Source of the DNA: JAHJDO01 sp964437505
GTDB taxonomy: Bacteria; JAHJDO01
NCBI GenBank assembly: GCA_964437505.1
Contig: CAYTGU010000014.1
Span: 1-45,012, forward strand
Length of the DNA: 45,012 bases
Direction: 5' to 3'
Made by a program: the position numbers and the translations under genes. The notes beneath the pieces were generated by a model. It worked only from the letters and a program-made list of their open reading frames with translations, had not been told where the DNA came from and did not search any database. Below are positions 1 through 8,535 of the stretch, one piece after another (the first letter of the stretch is position 1; each line of letters opens with the position of its first letter).

Positions 1-671
1 TTTCAATATATTATGAAGATAATTTAGGTTTTGCCCAAAGTGTCGGATATAAAGCAGAGAAATACTATAAAAAAATAGATAGGAATGTAGGATTTACCAG
101 ATTTGGGAAATTCTGGACTTTTGATAAAAGGTGCAAGATATACATATACACAAATAGGAAGAGCTACCTAAAAAATAACGATATTCAATCATGGTCAGCA
201 GGCTTTGCCAATTATGATAAAAGAGAGATAGTAAGTTATAAAGAGTCAGTAAATTTTTTAATTTCTCTTTTGCCTCATGAAATGACACATCTAATCCTGG
301 CAGATTTTATAGAGAATAATATTCCTCTATGGTTCAATGAAGGTCTGGCTGTGAGCATGGAGCTAACAAGCAAGTCAGGATATATAAGCGCAATAAAGGA
401 AGAATTAAAAAAAGACAATAGTCTTTCCATTTATGAAGTGCTTGATAAAAATGGTTATCCCGAAGATGAAGAAAAAGTCTTGCTTTTCTACAGCATATCC
501 TATTCTCTTGTAGATTTTTTAAGAAGCAAAGGCCAGTATAGATTTACTAATCTTTGCAGAGCTCTGCGTGATGGAAAGAATTTTGAAGACGCGCTTATAA
601 GCAGTTATCAATTTGACTTTGGAAGTTTAGACCGGCTTGATAAAAAGTGGCAGGAGCATATAAGAGAATAG
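1..671 (+). CDS. Peptidase MA-like zinc metalloprotease, 5'-truncated
   Basis: The frame is open from the left edge (codons begin at base 3), so the start lies outside the window and about 222 C-terminal residues are seen. Counting from the first full codon, HEMTH lies at residues 92-96 and NEG at 112-114, giving a gluzincin HExxH plus downstream Glu zinc site. The tryptophan-rich stretch WSAGFA before it and IPLWFNEGLAV after it are typical of peptidase-MA-type proteins. The only in-frame start near 270 is a TTG that would cut off the N-terminal part of the fold, so I reject it as the start. This is the only plus-strand gene and it converges on the pseudopilin gene with a 14-base gap. Substrate unknown; probably envelope-associated, but any signal peptide is outside the window. 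Confidence 0.8.
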   Translation, partial: SIYYEDNLGFAQSVGYKAEKYYKKIDRNVGFTRFGKFWTFDKRCKIYIYTNRKSYLKNNDIQSWSAGFANYDKREIVSYKESVNFLISLLPHEMTHLILADFIENNIPLWFNEGLAVSMELTSKSGYISAIKEELKKDNSLSIYEVLDKNGYPEDEEKVLLFYSISYSLVDFLRSKGQYRFTNLCRALRDGKNFEDALISSYQFDFGSLDRLDKKWQEHIRE

Positions 672-685
672 AATCTATATAGAAA

Positions 686-1351
686 TTATTCATCCTTATC
701 CCATTCGTGCATTTCGTTGTAACGAAAGGTCATCTCGTCTGCTACGTAACCCTTATACCACTTTACATGACCATCAGCAAAAAGGATGTTTATACCTCCA
801 TCGTGAACAGACCAAAGAATACAATTATTGCTATAGTCATCCTTATCGCAATCCTCTTCAGTAAAGGGGCAACTGGTATCTCCACAGAGAACAAAGGCAG
901 ACGGATACTTAATTTTTTTTCTGTTAACAGATGCAAATGCTTCTTCAGCATCAAGGTATGCAGCGCGTGTTCCCAAGAAGTAGCTATAATCCCGAAATTC
1001 TTTGTTAGAAGGACACCTATAAACCTCCTCATTTCCAATATAGGAGGGATAAAGTCGTTTCATCCATCCAGGCGCACCAACTGGATTTGTTGTACATCCT
1101 GTTTCCCAATCGCAGGCACCGTAAGCTTCTGGATATAAGCCATTGTAGTCATCAGCATACAGCTCCAGAGCCAGCCCAATCTGCTTCAGATTGCTTATGC
1201 ACTTTGTTCTCCTTGCCATTTCTCTTGCTCTTGATAACGCAGGCAAGAGCAGTGAAGCCAGCAAGGCTATAATGGCGATGACAACTAAAAGCTCAATAAG
1301 CGTGAAAGAACGCATTTTCCTTTTTCCAGATCCCAGTAGAGGTTCTAACAT
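686..1351 (-). CDS. Type II secretion/type IV pilin-like protein, H-X9-DG type
   Basis: 221 residues. The N-terminus carries the prepilin motif (FTLIELLVVIAIIALL at residues 16-31, with the conserved Glu at position 5 of the mature protein) and would be cut by a prepilin peptidase. The residue before Phe is Ser rather than the usual Gly. The C-terminus has the H-X9-DG signature (His183, Asp193-Gly194, then HVKW), seen in large pseudopilin families of Planctomycetes, Lentisphaerae and Omnitrophota. A longer ORF begins at 1447, but AAGGAGG six bases before the ATG at 1351 fixes this start. Such proteins are thought to be exported, filament- or surface-associated pseudopilins; the exact role is unknown. 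No assembly genes are nearby. Confidence 0.85.
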   Translation of the reverse strand: MLEPLLGSGKRKMRSFTLIELLVVIAIIALLASLLLPALSRAREMARRTKCISNLKQIGLALELYADDYNGLYPEAYGACDWETGCTTNPVGAPGWMKRLYPSYIGNEEVYRCPSNKEFRDYSYFLGTRAAYLDAEEAFASVNRKKIKYPSAFVLCGDTSCPFTEEDCDKDDYSNNCILWSVHDGGINILFADGHVKWYKGYVADEMTFRYNEMHEWDKDE

Positions 1352-1385
1352 TTTAGGCCTCCTTTTCAACCTACTGATAAAATAG

Positions 1386-1391
1386 ATTATA
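1386..1391 (-). promoter_or_regulatory. Possible -10 element for the pseudopilin gene
   Basis: On the minus strand a perfect TATAAT lies about 35 bases before the pseudopilin ATG, in the short gap after the peptide-binding protein gene. No good -35 hexamer is seen 16-18 bases upstream, so this is only a suggestion that the gene has its own promoter. Confidence 0.35.
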
Positions 1392-1407
1392 TGACCATGT
1401 TCATTGA

Positions 1408-3009
1408 TCATTGTGTGTACTTCTGCAGATGCTTCGGAACATACCATTTTATAAAATCATAACCTATTCCGATTGGAGACACTTCTATGCCTTTAAACCG
1501 TGTATGAACAACCGGAAGCGAATCAGATACATATAAAAACGTGTATGCCTGGTCTTCAGCTAAAACCTCGTGGATCCTGTGATAAATCTGTCTCCTTTTC
1601 TCTATTTCGAATTTCTTTCTTCCATCCTCCAAGAGCTTGTCTATCTCCTGATTATTATAAGAAACAAAGTTGAATTCTTTCTCTTTTGTTTTAGATGAAT
1701 GCCAGATATCAAAGCAATCAGGATCTCTGCCCAAACTCCATGCGAGTAAAATAGCATCAAACCTTTTTTTATAAATAAATTCATTTAGAAAAGACGCCCA
1801 TTCAATTATTCTTATATTTACCTTAATACCAACTAGTCTGAGATTCTGTTGTATGATTTCTGCGCATTTCTTCCTCTGTGTGTTCCCCTGATTTGTTATA
1901 ATCTCAAATTCGAACTTTTCCCCATTCTTATCAATCCAACCATCTCCATCATGATCATCCCATCCGCATAGTTTCAGTATTTCTTTTGCCTTTAACGGAT
2001 TATACGCATATTTTCTCACATTTTTGTTGTATGCCCATGATTCAGGAGGAAAAGGACCTGTTGATATCTCTCCCAGTCCTAATAAAACCCCTTTGATAAT
2101 CTCAGTTTTATTAATTGCATATGTTAAAGCCTGTCTAACAAGTTTATTTTTAAATAACGGGTTTTTAAGGTTGTAGCCCAGATAGGTATAGCCAAAACTT
2201 GGGTATTTATATTTGTTAAAACCAGTTTTAAACCATGCCTTATTAGTCTGATAAACATATTGAACAGGATTAAGCCCCATCCAATCAATATTCCCAGCAC
2301 CAAGTTCAAGAAACATTGTCGCGTCGTCGGGAATTATCTGGTAAACATACTTATCTATATATGGTCTGCCTTCAAAGTAGTCATTGTTTGCCTTAAGAAC
2401 AATTCTCTGTCCTGTTTTCCATTCTTTAAACTTATATGGACCTGTTCCTATTGGATGTCGCGCAAAACTACACTTGATTAAATTCTTATCTTTTAGAAGA
2501 TGTTCAGGCATAATCCACATTCCCCAGCTGGCAAGGGCTGGAGAAAATGGCTCTTTGTAGGTTACCCTAAATGTATAAGGATCAACAATTTCTGCTTTTT
2601 TTATTCGTTCAAAATCGCCGCCATATGGAGTAGGAACATCTGGATCTGTAAGTTTTTTATACGTAAACATCACATCAGAAGCTGTAAATGGAAAACCATC
2701 ATGCCATTTAACGTTCTTTCGCAAATGAAATGTAATAGCGAGTCTATCAGAAGATACTTCCCATGATTCTGCCAGATCCCCAACCAGTTTTATGTTCTTA
2801 TCATATTTGAGCAGACCGTTAAACACCAGCCCTACAATATCCTGAGAAGCGCTATCTGAAGCCAGTATTGGAATAAGCGTTGAAGCATCCCCTATTGAGC
2901 CTGCAATTATCGCATCGCCATAACTAGGTTCGCCAGAGATTGAGCGTGTATTTATAAATAAAAAAAATACCGCAAGAAGCGGTAAGATTTTATTTCTCTG
3001 TTTCTCCAT
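1408..3009 (-). CDS. Peptide-binding ABC transporter substrate-binding protein (SBP_bac_5)
   Basis: 533 residues, the usual size for family 5 (DppA/OppA-like) solute-binding proteins. A signal peptide spans about residues 1-26 (basic start, then LPLLAVFFLF). There is no lipobox Cys, so it is probably periplasmic. Family features include the early LAESWEVS and TFHLRKNVKWHDG segment and the GTGPYKF region. It binds oligopeptides or similar ligands for an ABC importer, but no permease or ATPase gene is in the window, so the partner is elsewhere or the protein is an orphan. The ATG overlaps the end of secG by 20 bases. An intrinsic terminator lies within its first codons (2960-2984), so expression from the gap-pgk-secG transcript may be attenuated. 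Confidence 0.9.
   Translation of the reverse strand: MEKQRNKILPLLAVFFLFINTRSISGEPSYGDAIIAGSIGDASTLIPILASDSASQDIVGLVFNGLLKYDKNIKLVGDLAESWEVSSDRLAITFHLRKNVKWHDGFPFTASDVMFTYKKLTDPDVPTPYGGDFERIKKAEIVDPYTFRVTYKEPFSPALASWGMWIMPEHLLKDKNLIKCSFARHPIGTGPYKFKEWKTGQRIVLKANNDYFEGRPYIDKYVYQIIPDDATMFLELGAGNIDWMGLNPVQYVYQTNKAWFKTGFNKYKYPSFGYTYLGYNLKNPLFKNKLVRQALTYAINKTEIIKGVLLGLGEISTGPFPPESWAYNKNVRKYAYNPLKAKEILKLCGWDDHDGDGWIDKNGEKFEFEIITNQGNTQRKKCAEIIQQNLRLVGIKVNIRIIEWASFLNEFIYKKRFDAILLAWSLGRDPDCFDIWHSSKTKEKEFNFVSYNNQEIDKLLEDGRKKFEIEKRRQIYHRIHEVLAEDQAYTFLYVSDSLPVVHTRFKGIEVSPIGIGYDFIKWYVPKHLQKYTQ
2960..2984 (-). terminator. Intrinsic terminator inside the 5' end of the peptide-binding gene
   Basis: Read on the minus strand: TACCGC, loop TTCTT, GCGGTA, followed at once by eight T. 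The 6-bp stem is perfect and GC-rich. It lies just downstream of the secG stop and within the signal-peptide codons of the next gene, so it can end the gap-pgk-secG transcript or attenuate read-through. Confidence 0.7.
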
Positions 3010-3313
3010 CAGACACTTCTTCTTTTACAGCTTCAGCTTCCACCTGCTTTATCCCTTCCTTTTTCACTATGGAAGTGCCGCTGTAATGAGAAACCCACAT
3101 AAAACTCAGGGAGATGGACGTGAGAACAAAGATTATAGCCATTGCTGTGGTGAGTTTTGTCATAAAAGTTTCAGAACTTGCTCCAAATAGAGATTGAGTT
3201 CCTGCTCCACCAAACATACTGGCAAGATCTGCCCCTTTCCCTACCTGTAGAAGAACAATTAAAACCAGACTTATACAAGCTACAATGTGAATTATACTTA
3301 TAAATGTAAACAT
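2990..3313 (-). CDS. secG: Preprotein translocase subunit SecG
   Basis: 107 residues with two transmembrane helices (about 3-23 and 54-74) joined by the conserved loop VGKGADLASMFGGAGTQSLFG, which is the SecG hallmark. The tail is acidic and charged. SecG is the accessory subunit of the SecYEG channel in the inner membrane. It sits four bases after pgk, as in many bacteria with gap-pgk-(tpi)-secG order; tpi is absent here. Its last codons overlap the start of the downstream substrate-binding protein, and a terminator follows within about 30 bases. Confidence 0.93.
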   Translation of the reverse strand: MFTFISIIHIVACISLVLIVLLQVGKGADLASMFGGAGTQSLFGASSETFMTKLTTAMAIIFVLTSISLSFMWVSHYSGTSIVKKEGIKQVEAEAVKEEVSDGETEK

Positions 3314-3317
3314 AATA

Positions 3318-4508
3318 TTATTTATCCGTTAATGCAGCAATACCTGGCAGCTCAATGCCTGCAAGATATTCAAGAGATGCGCCGCCGCCAGTAGATATGT
3401 GACTAATCTTATCAGCAACACCTGCCTTATTCACTGCTGCTACGGAATCTCCTCCTCCAACAACAGTATACGCATCTGTGTTGTTAGCAAGTGCTTTGGC
3501 AATAGCAATAGAGCCTTTTGCAAATTTCTCTATCTCAAAAACACCCACTGGCCCATTCCAGAAGACAGTTTTTGAAAGCCTGATTTCTGTATTATATTCT
3601 TCTATTGCCTGAGGTCCTATGTCCACACCCACCCAACCTGCAGGAACAGCTCCCCTTTCAGTAACTATCACATTTGCATCTTTGGAAATTCTCTGCGCAA
3701 TTATATGGTCTAGAGGAGTGTGCAATTCTACACGCGCCTTACGCATTTTTGTTATTACTTCCTTTGCAACGTCTATTTTGCTTTCATCTACAAGAGAGTT
3801 TCCGATTGTCCAGTTCTTTGCCTTGCAAAACGTATATGCTACTCCGCCTCCGAGCAGCAAAGTGTCTATTTTGTCAATAAGACTTTCCATAACTGGTATT
3901 TTATCAGCAAGCTTAGCCCCACCCATAATGAGAGTAAAAGGCCTCTCAGGATTCTCTGTCAATTTGTTTAAAGCTTTTATCTCCTTTTCCACCAGAAAGC
4001 CGCATGCAGCTTTGTTAACAAACTTTGTTACTCCGACTGTTGATGCGTGTGCGCGATGGGCAGTTCCGAAAGCATCGTTAACATAAATATCCGCCAGTTT
4101 TGCCATAGACTGGGAGAAATTTGCATCATTCCTTTCTTCTTCCTCATGAAATCGTGTGTTTTCAAGAAGCAATACTTCACCGCTTTTTAACTTGTCTACT
4201 TCTTTTTCAACTTCAGAACCAACACAATCATTTGTTTTTCTAACTGTTATACCCAACAACTCCCCAAGTCTTAAAGCCGCCGGAGTTAGTCTCATCTTCT
4301 CATTTATCTTTCCCTTTGGTCGTCCGAGATGAGAAACAAGTATTAATTTTGCTCCTCCTTTTATTAAGTACTCAATACTCGGTAAAGCTGCTTTTATGCG
4401 GGTGTCATCTGTTATATTACAGTTATCGTTCAGAGGTACATTGAAGTCAACCCTCATTAAAACTTTTTTATCCCTGACCTCTAAATCTTCTAAAGATAAC
4501 TTATTCAT
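3318..4508 (-). CDS. pgk: Phosphoglycerate kinase
   Basis: 396 residues, normal length. Converts 1,3-bisphosphoglycerate and ADP to 3-phosphoglycerate and ATP in glycolysis. The N-terminal RVDFNVPLN motif, LVSHLGRPKG, the FGTAHRAHAS segment, the nucleotide-site GGAKLADK and GPVGVFE, and the C-terminal GGGDSVAAV and STGGGASLEYL are all intact. It lies 20 bases downstream of gap and is almost certainly co-transcribed from the gap promoter. Confidence 0.98.
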   Translation of the reverse strand: MNKLSLEDLEVRDKKVLMRVDFNVPLNDNCNITDDTRIKAALPSIEYLIKGGAKLILVSHLGRPKGKINEKMRLTPAALRLGELLGITVRKTNDCVGSEVEKEVDKLKSGEVLLLENTRFHEEEERNDANFSQSMAKLADIYVNDAFGTAHRAHASTVGVTKFVNKAACGFLVEKEIKALNKLTENPERPFTLIMGGAKLADKIPVMESLIDKIDTLLLGGGVAYTFCKAKNWTIGNSLVDESKIDVAKEVITKMRKARVELHTPLDHIIAQRISKDANVIVTERGAVPAGWVGVDIGPQAIEEYNTEIRLSKTVFWNGPVGVFEIEKFAKGSIAIAKALANNTDAYTVVGGGDSVAAVNKAGVADKISHISTGGGASLEYLAGIELPGIAALTDK

Positions 4509-4528
4509 ACCTATTTCTCGGTGCTTCT

Positions 4529-5533
4529 CTATTGTTTTGAAATTATATACTCAGCTAAATCAACAACTCTGTTTGAATAACCCCATTCGTTGTCATACCA
4601 TGCAAGAACTTTAACCATATTACCCTCTATTACTTTTGTAGATAACGCATCCACAATTGAAGATTTGCTGTTTCCATTAAAATCTTTCGATACTAAAGGC
4701 TCTTCGCAGTATTCGAGATATTTGCTTAACTCGTTCTCTGCTGCATTCTTCAAAGCTGCATTTACCTCTTCTGCGCTTGTGTTTTTTTCTGTGTTCACAA
4801 CAAGGTCAACTAGAGATACATTTGGAGTCGGAACTCTGATAGCCATTCCGTCCACTTTGCCTTTTAATTCCGGCAGGACAAGAGCAACAGCTTTTGCAGC
4901 ACCTGTTGTAGTAGGAATCATTGATACAGCCGCTGATCTTGCTCTTCTTAAATCCTTGTTTGGAAAATCAAGTATAACCTGATCATTTGTATACGAATGA
5001 ATCGTTGTCATCAGACCCTTTGTTATGCCAAAATTATCCAGCAAAACCTTTGCAACCGGAGCCAGACAGTTCGTAGTACAGGAAGCGTTTGAAATAATAT
5101 GATGTGAGGAAGATTCGTATTTATCCTCATTTACTCCCAATACGATTGTTATATCCTCGTTTGTTGCAGGAGCTGATATAATCACTTTCTTTGCTCCTGC
5201 CTGAATGTGGGCACTTGCCTGCGCCTTGTCTCTAAACCTTCCTGTTGATTCAATAATAATTTCTACGCCCAGCTCTTTCCATGGCAGTTGTGCAGGATCT
5301 TTCTGAGCAATAACTTTTACTTCTTTTCCATTGATAATTATTGCATTATCTTTTGCTTCTACCGTACCGTCGAATATTCCAAAAGTGGAATCATATTTAA
5401 AAAGATGCGCTAATGTTTTTGCATCTGTCAGGTCATTTACTGCCACAAACTCCAAATTACTTGAGTTTAAACCAGCTTTCAAAACCAGTCTTCCAATTCT
5501 TCCAAATCCATTGATTCCAACCTTTGTTGCCAT
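4529..5533 (-). CDS. gap: Type I glyceraldehyde-3-phosphate dehydrogenase
   Basis: 334 residues, typical length. NAD-dependent oxidative phosphorylation of glyceraldehyde-3-phosphate. The Rossmann GINGFGRIGR is at residues 6-15, the catalytic Cys is in SNASCTTNC near residue 150, and the C-terminal WYDNEWGYSNRV is intact. The reading frame extends 17 codons upstream, but AAGGAGG seven bases before ATG at 5533 and family alignment set the start here. It is first in a gap-pgk-secG operon with a good promoter 43-71 bases upstream. Confidence 0.97.
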   Translation of the reverse strand: MATKVGINGFGRIGRLVLKAGLNSSNLEFVAVNDLTDAKTLAHLFKYDSTFGIFDGTVEAKDNAIIINGKEVKVIAQKDPAQLPWKELGVEIIIESTGRFRDKAQASAHIQAGAKKVIISAPATNEDITIVLGVNEDKYESSSHHIISNASCTTNCLAPVAKVLLDNFGITKGLMTTIHSYTNDQVILDFPNKDLRRARSAAVSMIPTTTGAAKAVALVLPELKGKVDGMAIRVPTPNVSLVDLVVNTEKNTSAEEVNAALKNAAENELSKYLEYCEEPLVSKDFNGNSKSSIVDALSTKVIEGNMVKVLAWYDNEWGYSNRVVDLAEYIISKQ

Positions 5534-5575
5534 TGATAATCCTCCTTTTACATTCTTGAAATTAAATTGAGTCCG

Positions 5576-5604
5576 ATTATACAAAATTAAATATCAAACT
5601 TCAA
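5576..5604 (-). promoter_or_regulatory. Sigma70-type promoter for gap-pgk-secG
   Basis: On the minus strand: TTGAAG (-35, 5599-5604), a 17-base spacer and a perfect TATAAT (-10, 5576-5581), in the 80-base gap between the upstream hydrolase stop and the gap start. Spacing and hexamers fit the housekeeping sigma consensus. Confidence 0.7.
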
Positions 5605-5613
5605 CAGGTTTCA

Positions 5614-6426
5614 CTATTCCGAATTTTCCTTGATGAAGTTTCTTATTATCTCTTCATATTCTTTACCCATTATCGTAAAGCTATCATTATGCCCTCCACG
5701 CATTTTATAAAATTGTTTAGGAGATGAAGCTGCCTTAAAAAGCCTTTCTCCATGATGAAACGGTACTATTTCATCATCTTCTGAATGTATTATAAGTTTT
5801 GGGATTTTCACATTTTTTATTTTTTGAATATTGTCATATTTTATTCCTGCACAGTATTTAATTGGCAGAAACGGATAAATTTCTTTACCAATATCAACTA
5901 TAGATGTAAATGTGCTTTCTGAAATAAGCAGACCTTTATTAATTTTTGCCGCAAGGTCAATCGCTATTGCACCCCCAAGAGAACGTCCAAATATAACAAT
6001 GTTGTCCTTGTCTAGCTTCTTTTCTAGGATAATCCAGTTATATGCAGCCATTGCGTCCAGATAAGTGCCTTTTTCTGTTGGAAACCACTTGCTTCTGCCA
6101 TAGCCCTTGTAATCAAATATAAAAATATTTAGGCCAAGATTATGAAATATGTTTATACTGTCAAGCCTGTCACTTATATTTCCAGCATTTCCATGACAGA
6201 AAAGAACTGTTGATGTTGCTCCCTCACAGGGAACATACCAGCCATTCAGCTTAATATGCTTATCTGTTTCAAAAAAGATATCTTCAAACTTCAAACCTAT
6301 ACTTTCTGGAGTTACGCTAATCTCACGTGTAGGATGGTAAATATTTTTCCATTCAAAATACCTAAAATATAGATGCAGAAGGGAAATAATAATTAATATT
6401 CCTAAAAAGGGCTTAATAACCTTCAT
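5614..6426 (-). CDS. Membrane-anchored alpha/beta hydrolase
   Basis: 270 residues from ATG 6426. An earlier start at 6453 would overlap the SDR gene and lacks a ribosome site. A single N-terminal hydrophobic segment (residues about 5-20) looks like a signal anchor. The hydrolase fold shows the oxyanion-region FCHGNAGN, the nucleophile elbow GRSLGG, an acidic residue in HSEDDEIVP and the catalytic His in GGHND, so the Ser-Asp-His triad is complete. The family resembles BEM46/ABHD13-type serine hydrolases; the natural substrate is unknown. It is the last gene of the accessory operon that begins with the regulator at 13466, separated from gap by a promoter. Confidence 0.85.
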   Translation of the reverse strand: MKVIKPFLGILIIISLLHLYFRYFEWKNIYHPTREISVTPESIGLKFEDIFFETDKHIKLNGWYVPCEGATSTVLFCHGNAGNISDRLDSINIFHNLGLNIFIFDYKGYGRSKWFPTEKGTYLDAMAAYNWIILEKKLDKDNIVIFGRSLGGAIAIDLAAKINKGLLISESTFTSIVDIGKEIYPFLPIKYCAGIKYDNIQKIKNVKIPKLIIHSEDDEIVPFHHGERLFKAASSPKQFYKMRGGHNDSFTIMGKEYEEIIRNFIKENSE

Positions 6427-6430
6427 CAAC

Positions 6431-7210
6431 TTACCACGCTGTCCATCCACCATCTACTGGTAGATTAATTCCTGTAATGTATGAAGATGCATCAGATGTA
6501 AGGAAAACTATCGCTCCTTTTATATCGTTTTTTGTCGCCATTCTTCCGAGCGGCGTTCTCCTGCAATACTCTTTATGAAAACTTTTCTCTTGCCCTGTAT
6601 AGAAACCCCCAGGACTTATACAATTCACTCTGATATTATGTCTTGCAAAACAGGTTGCCATATATCTAGTAAAGTTTATCATGCCACCCTTATTAAACGA
6701 ATAGTCGGGAGGATTAACTAAGTTTACCTTATTGTAGATATTAAAGTCGGGACCTACTATGCCATAAATAGATGCTATATTTATGATATTGCCTGATTTT
6801 TGTTTTTTCATCTGTTCTATAAATATCCTTGAACATAAAAACAATCCTGTGGAATTGATTCTAGAAGTAAGTTCCCAATCTTCTTCAGTCATTCTCTCGA
6901 ATGATTTACCTATTCTTGCTACCGCATTATTAACTAATATGTCTGTTTTCCCAAATCGCTTAACAATTTCATTTCTAAGCGCAATAATAGAATTTTTCTC
7001 TGATAGATCCAACTTACATCCATAAGCTTTTAAGTTTTTTTTTCTCATTTCTCTTGCAAACTTTTCACAGTTCTCGAGATTACGAGAAGCAACGATTACC
7101 ACTGCTCCAGCCTCAGCCAGGGCTTCACATATTTCTCTGCCATATATCCCTGCCCCACCGGTAACTAATGCAACTCTGCCTGTTAAATCAAAAAGCTCTT
7201 TGATATGCAT
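6431..7210 (-). CDS. SDR family oxidoreductase, PtmA/gluconate-5-dehydrogenase-like
   Basis: 259 residues, classical SDR size. NAD(P)-binding TGGAGIYGRE at about 17-26, NNA motif (DILVNNAVAR), catalytic Ser in NIASIYG and Tyr-Lys in YSFNK, and the C-terminal GINLPVDGGWT. The SIYGIVGPDFNIY segment and the PLGRMA region resemble the SDRs called PtmA in nonulosonate-type sugar clusters and gluconate 5-dehydrogenases, from memory of those families. It probably oxidises or reduces a sugar or sugar-acid hydroxyl. It lies between the class III aminotransferase (14 bases upstream) and the hydrolase. Confidence 0.88.
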   Translation of the reverse strand: MHIKELFDLTGRVALVTGGAGIYGREICEALAEAGAVVIVASRNLENCEKFAREMRKKNLKAYGCKLDLSEKNSIIALRNEIVKRFGKTDILVNNAVARIGKSFERMTEEDWELTSRINSTGLFLCSRIFIEQMKKQKSGNIINIASIYGIVGPDFNIYNKVNLVNPPDYSFNKGGMINFTRYMATCFARHNIRVNCISPGGFYTGQEKSFHKEYCRRTPLGRMATKNDIKGAIVFLTSDASSYITGINLPVDGGWTAW

Positions 7211-7224
7211 ATTTTCTTATCTCC

Positions 7225-8535
7225 TCAAGTTAATCTTTTAAATCCGACCTGAGCAACAGGTCCTTTGAGTAATTGCTTAACATTATTATTCTTAATAGCT
7301 TTTTTTATTATCCCAAATACATCATCTGCATTATCCAAATATTTCCTAACGTGTTCCTCTTTATGACTATAAGAACAGGAAACATGACCAGAAGCCAAAA
7401 ATCCTCTTTTCAGCATCTCCTGCGCAAATAAAGTAATAAGCTCCTGAGAGTCTTTATAATCAAATACAAATGTAGGCAAAGGAGGAATCCCCGTAATCTT
7501 TATCTTTAAATTATGAGAATCTGCCAATTTCCTCCATCTTTTTTTAATCACATTACCGATTTTATTCAAATGAATGGGAACATTGTTTTTTTTCAATTTA
7601 TTGATGGTAGCTATGGCTGCAGCCGGGCCTATACTTTCTGTCCAGTACGTACTGCTTATAAAACTGTCTTGAGCCACGTCCATAATCTTTTCCTTACCAA
7701 CAATTGCTGCCATTGGGAAACCATTGCTTATAGCCTTTGCATAAACTGCTATATCCGGATAGACATTATATAATTCATGAACCCCGCCTACATTCATCCG
7801 CCATCCTGATGTTATTTCGTCAAATATTAACACCGCATTAATATCCTCTGCTATATCTTTTATCTTTCCCAGAAAATTATCTTCAGGCTCATGATGTCTT
7901 ACCGGTTCCACTACAATCACGCCAATATCATTATTTTTGGATACAATGTCCTTTAATTCATCTATCTTGTTATAGGTAAAGGGAATTGCTGTTCCTTTTA
8001 AACACCTTGGAACGCCTAATGACTCTAATCCAGGAAGAAGCTGTCCATCTAAGTTTTTATTATCAGCTAAATTCGCTGCAAGATACCAATCATGCCAGCC
8101 GTGATAACCACAGAAAGCTACTTTATCTTTCTTGGTATATGCGCGGGCAATCCTTACTGCTATAGCCATTGATTCACCACCTGTTCTGGCAAACCTAACC
8201 ATTCCTGCCCATGGATGAAGTTTTAACAATAATTCTGTTAATTCAACTCCCTCTGGAGAATTCAAGGTTGACATTGAGCCATTATCTATCACATTCTTTA
8301 CTGCTTTATTTACATCATTATCTGCATATCCTAAAATACACGAAGATACTCCCATAATGGACATATCAATATACTTATTTCCATCTAGATCCCAAATCTC
8401 ACACCCTTTAGCTTTTTTATAATAAGCTGGCCATTGATCAGGTAAAAACCGCTCACTTCGTTTTGATAACAGCTGATTTCCGCCAGGAATAATCTTCTTC
8501 GCCCTGTTCCAAAGCTTCTGCCCTTTGCCGTTCAT
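7225..8535 (-). CDS. Class III PLP-dependent aminotransferase (glutamate-1-semialdehyde aminomutase-like)
   Basis: 436 residues. Fold type I aminotransferase with the PLP-anchoring region FARTGGESMAIAVRIAR, the aromatic stacking segment CGYHGWHDW, IFDEITSGWR (Asp to the pyridine nitrogen) and the Schiff-base Lys in YAKAISNGFPMAAI. It resembles HemL-like enzymes, but this is not a heme locus. With SDR, Gfo/Idh and DapA-family neighbours it more likely aminates a keto-sugar or keto-acid intermediate. Its ATG overlaps the stop of the upstream Gfo/Idh gene by four bases, which indicates translational coupling. Substrate not determinable from sequence. Confidence 0.88.
   Translation of the reverse strand: MNGKGQKLWNRAKKIIPGGNQLLSKRSERFLPDQWPAYYKKAKGCEIWDLDGNKYIDMSIMGVSSCILGYADNDVNKAVKNVIDNGSMSTLNSPEGVELTELLLKLHPWAGMVRFARTGGESMAIAVRIARAYTKKDKVAFCGYHGWHDWYLAANLADNKNLDGQLLPGLESLGVPRCLKGTAIPFTYNKIDELKDIVSKNNDIGVIVVEPVRHHEPEDNFLGKIKDIAEDINAVLIFDEITSGWRMNVGGVHELYNVYPDIAVYAKAISNGFPMAAIVGKEKIMDVAQDSFISSTYWTESIGPAAAIATINKLKKNNVPIHLNKIGNVIKKRWRKLADSHNLKIKITGIPPLPTFVFDYKDSQELITLFAQEMLKRGFLASGHVSCSYSHKEEHVRKYLDNADDVFGIIKKAIKNNNVKQLLKGPVAQVGFKRLT

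Noticed and set aside
94..288. Minus-strand 64-residue ORF opposite the left-edge peptidase
   Set aside because: The plus frame is open across it and encodes the upstream part of a recognisable peptidase-MA domain.
707..1138. Plus-strand 143-residue ORF opposite the pseudopilin gene
   Set aside because: No protein-like motifs; the minus frame has the prepilin and H-X9-DG signatures and a good ribosome site.
3619..4086. Long plus-strand ORF (155 residues) opposite pgk
   Set aside because: Shadow of the conserved pgk frame, with no start-site signal.
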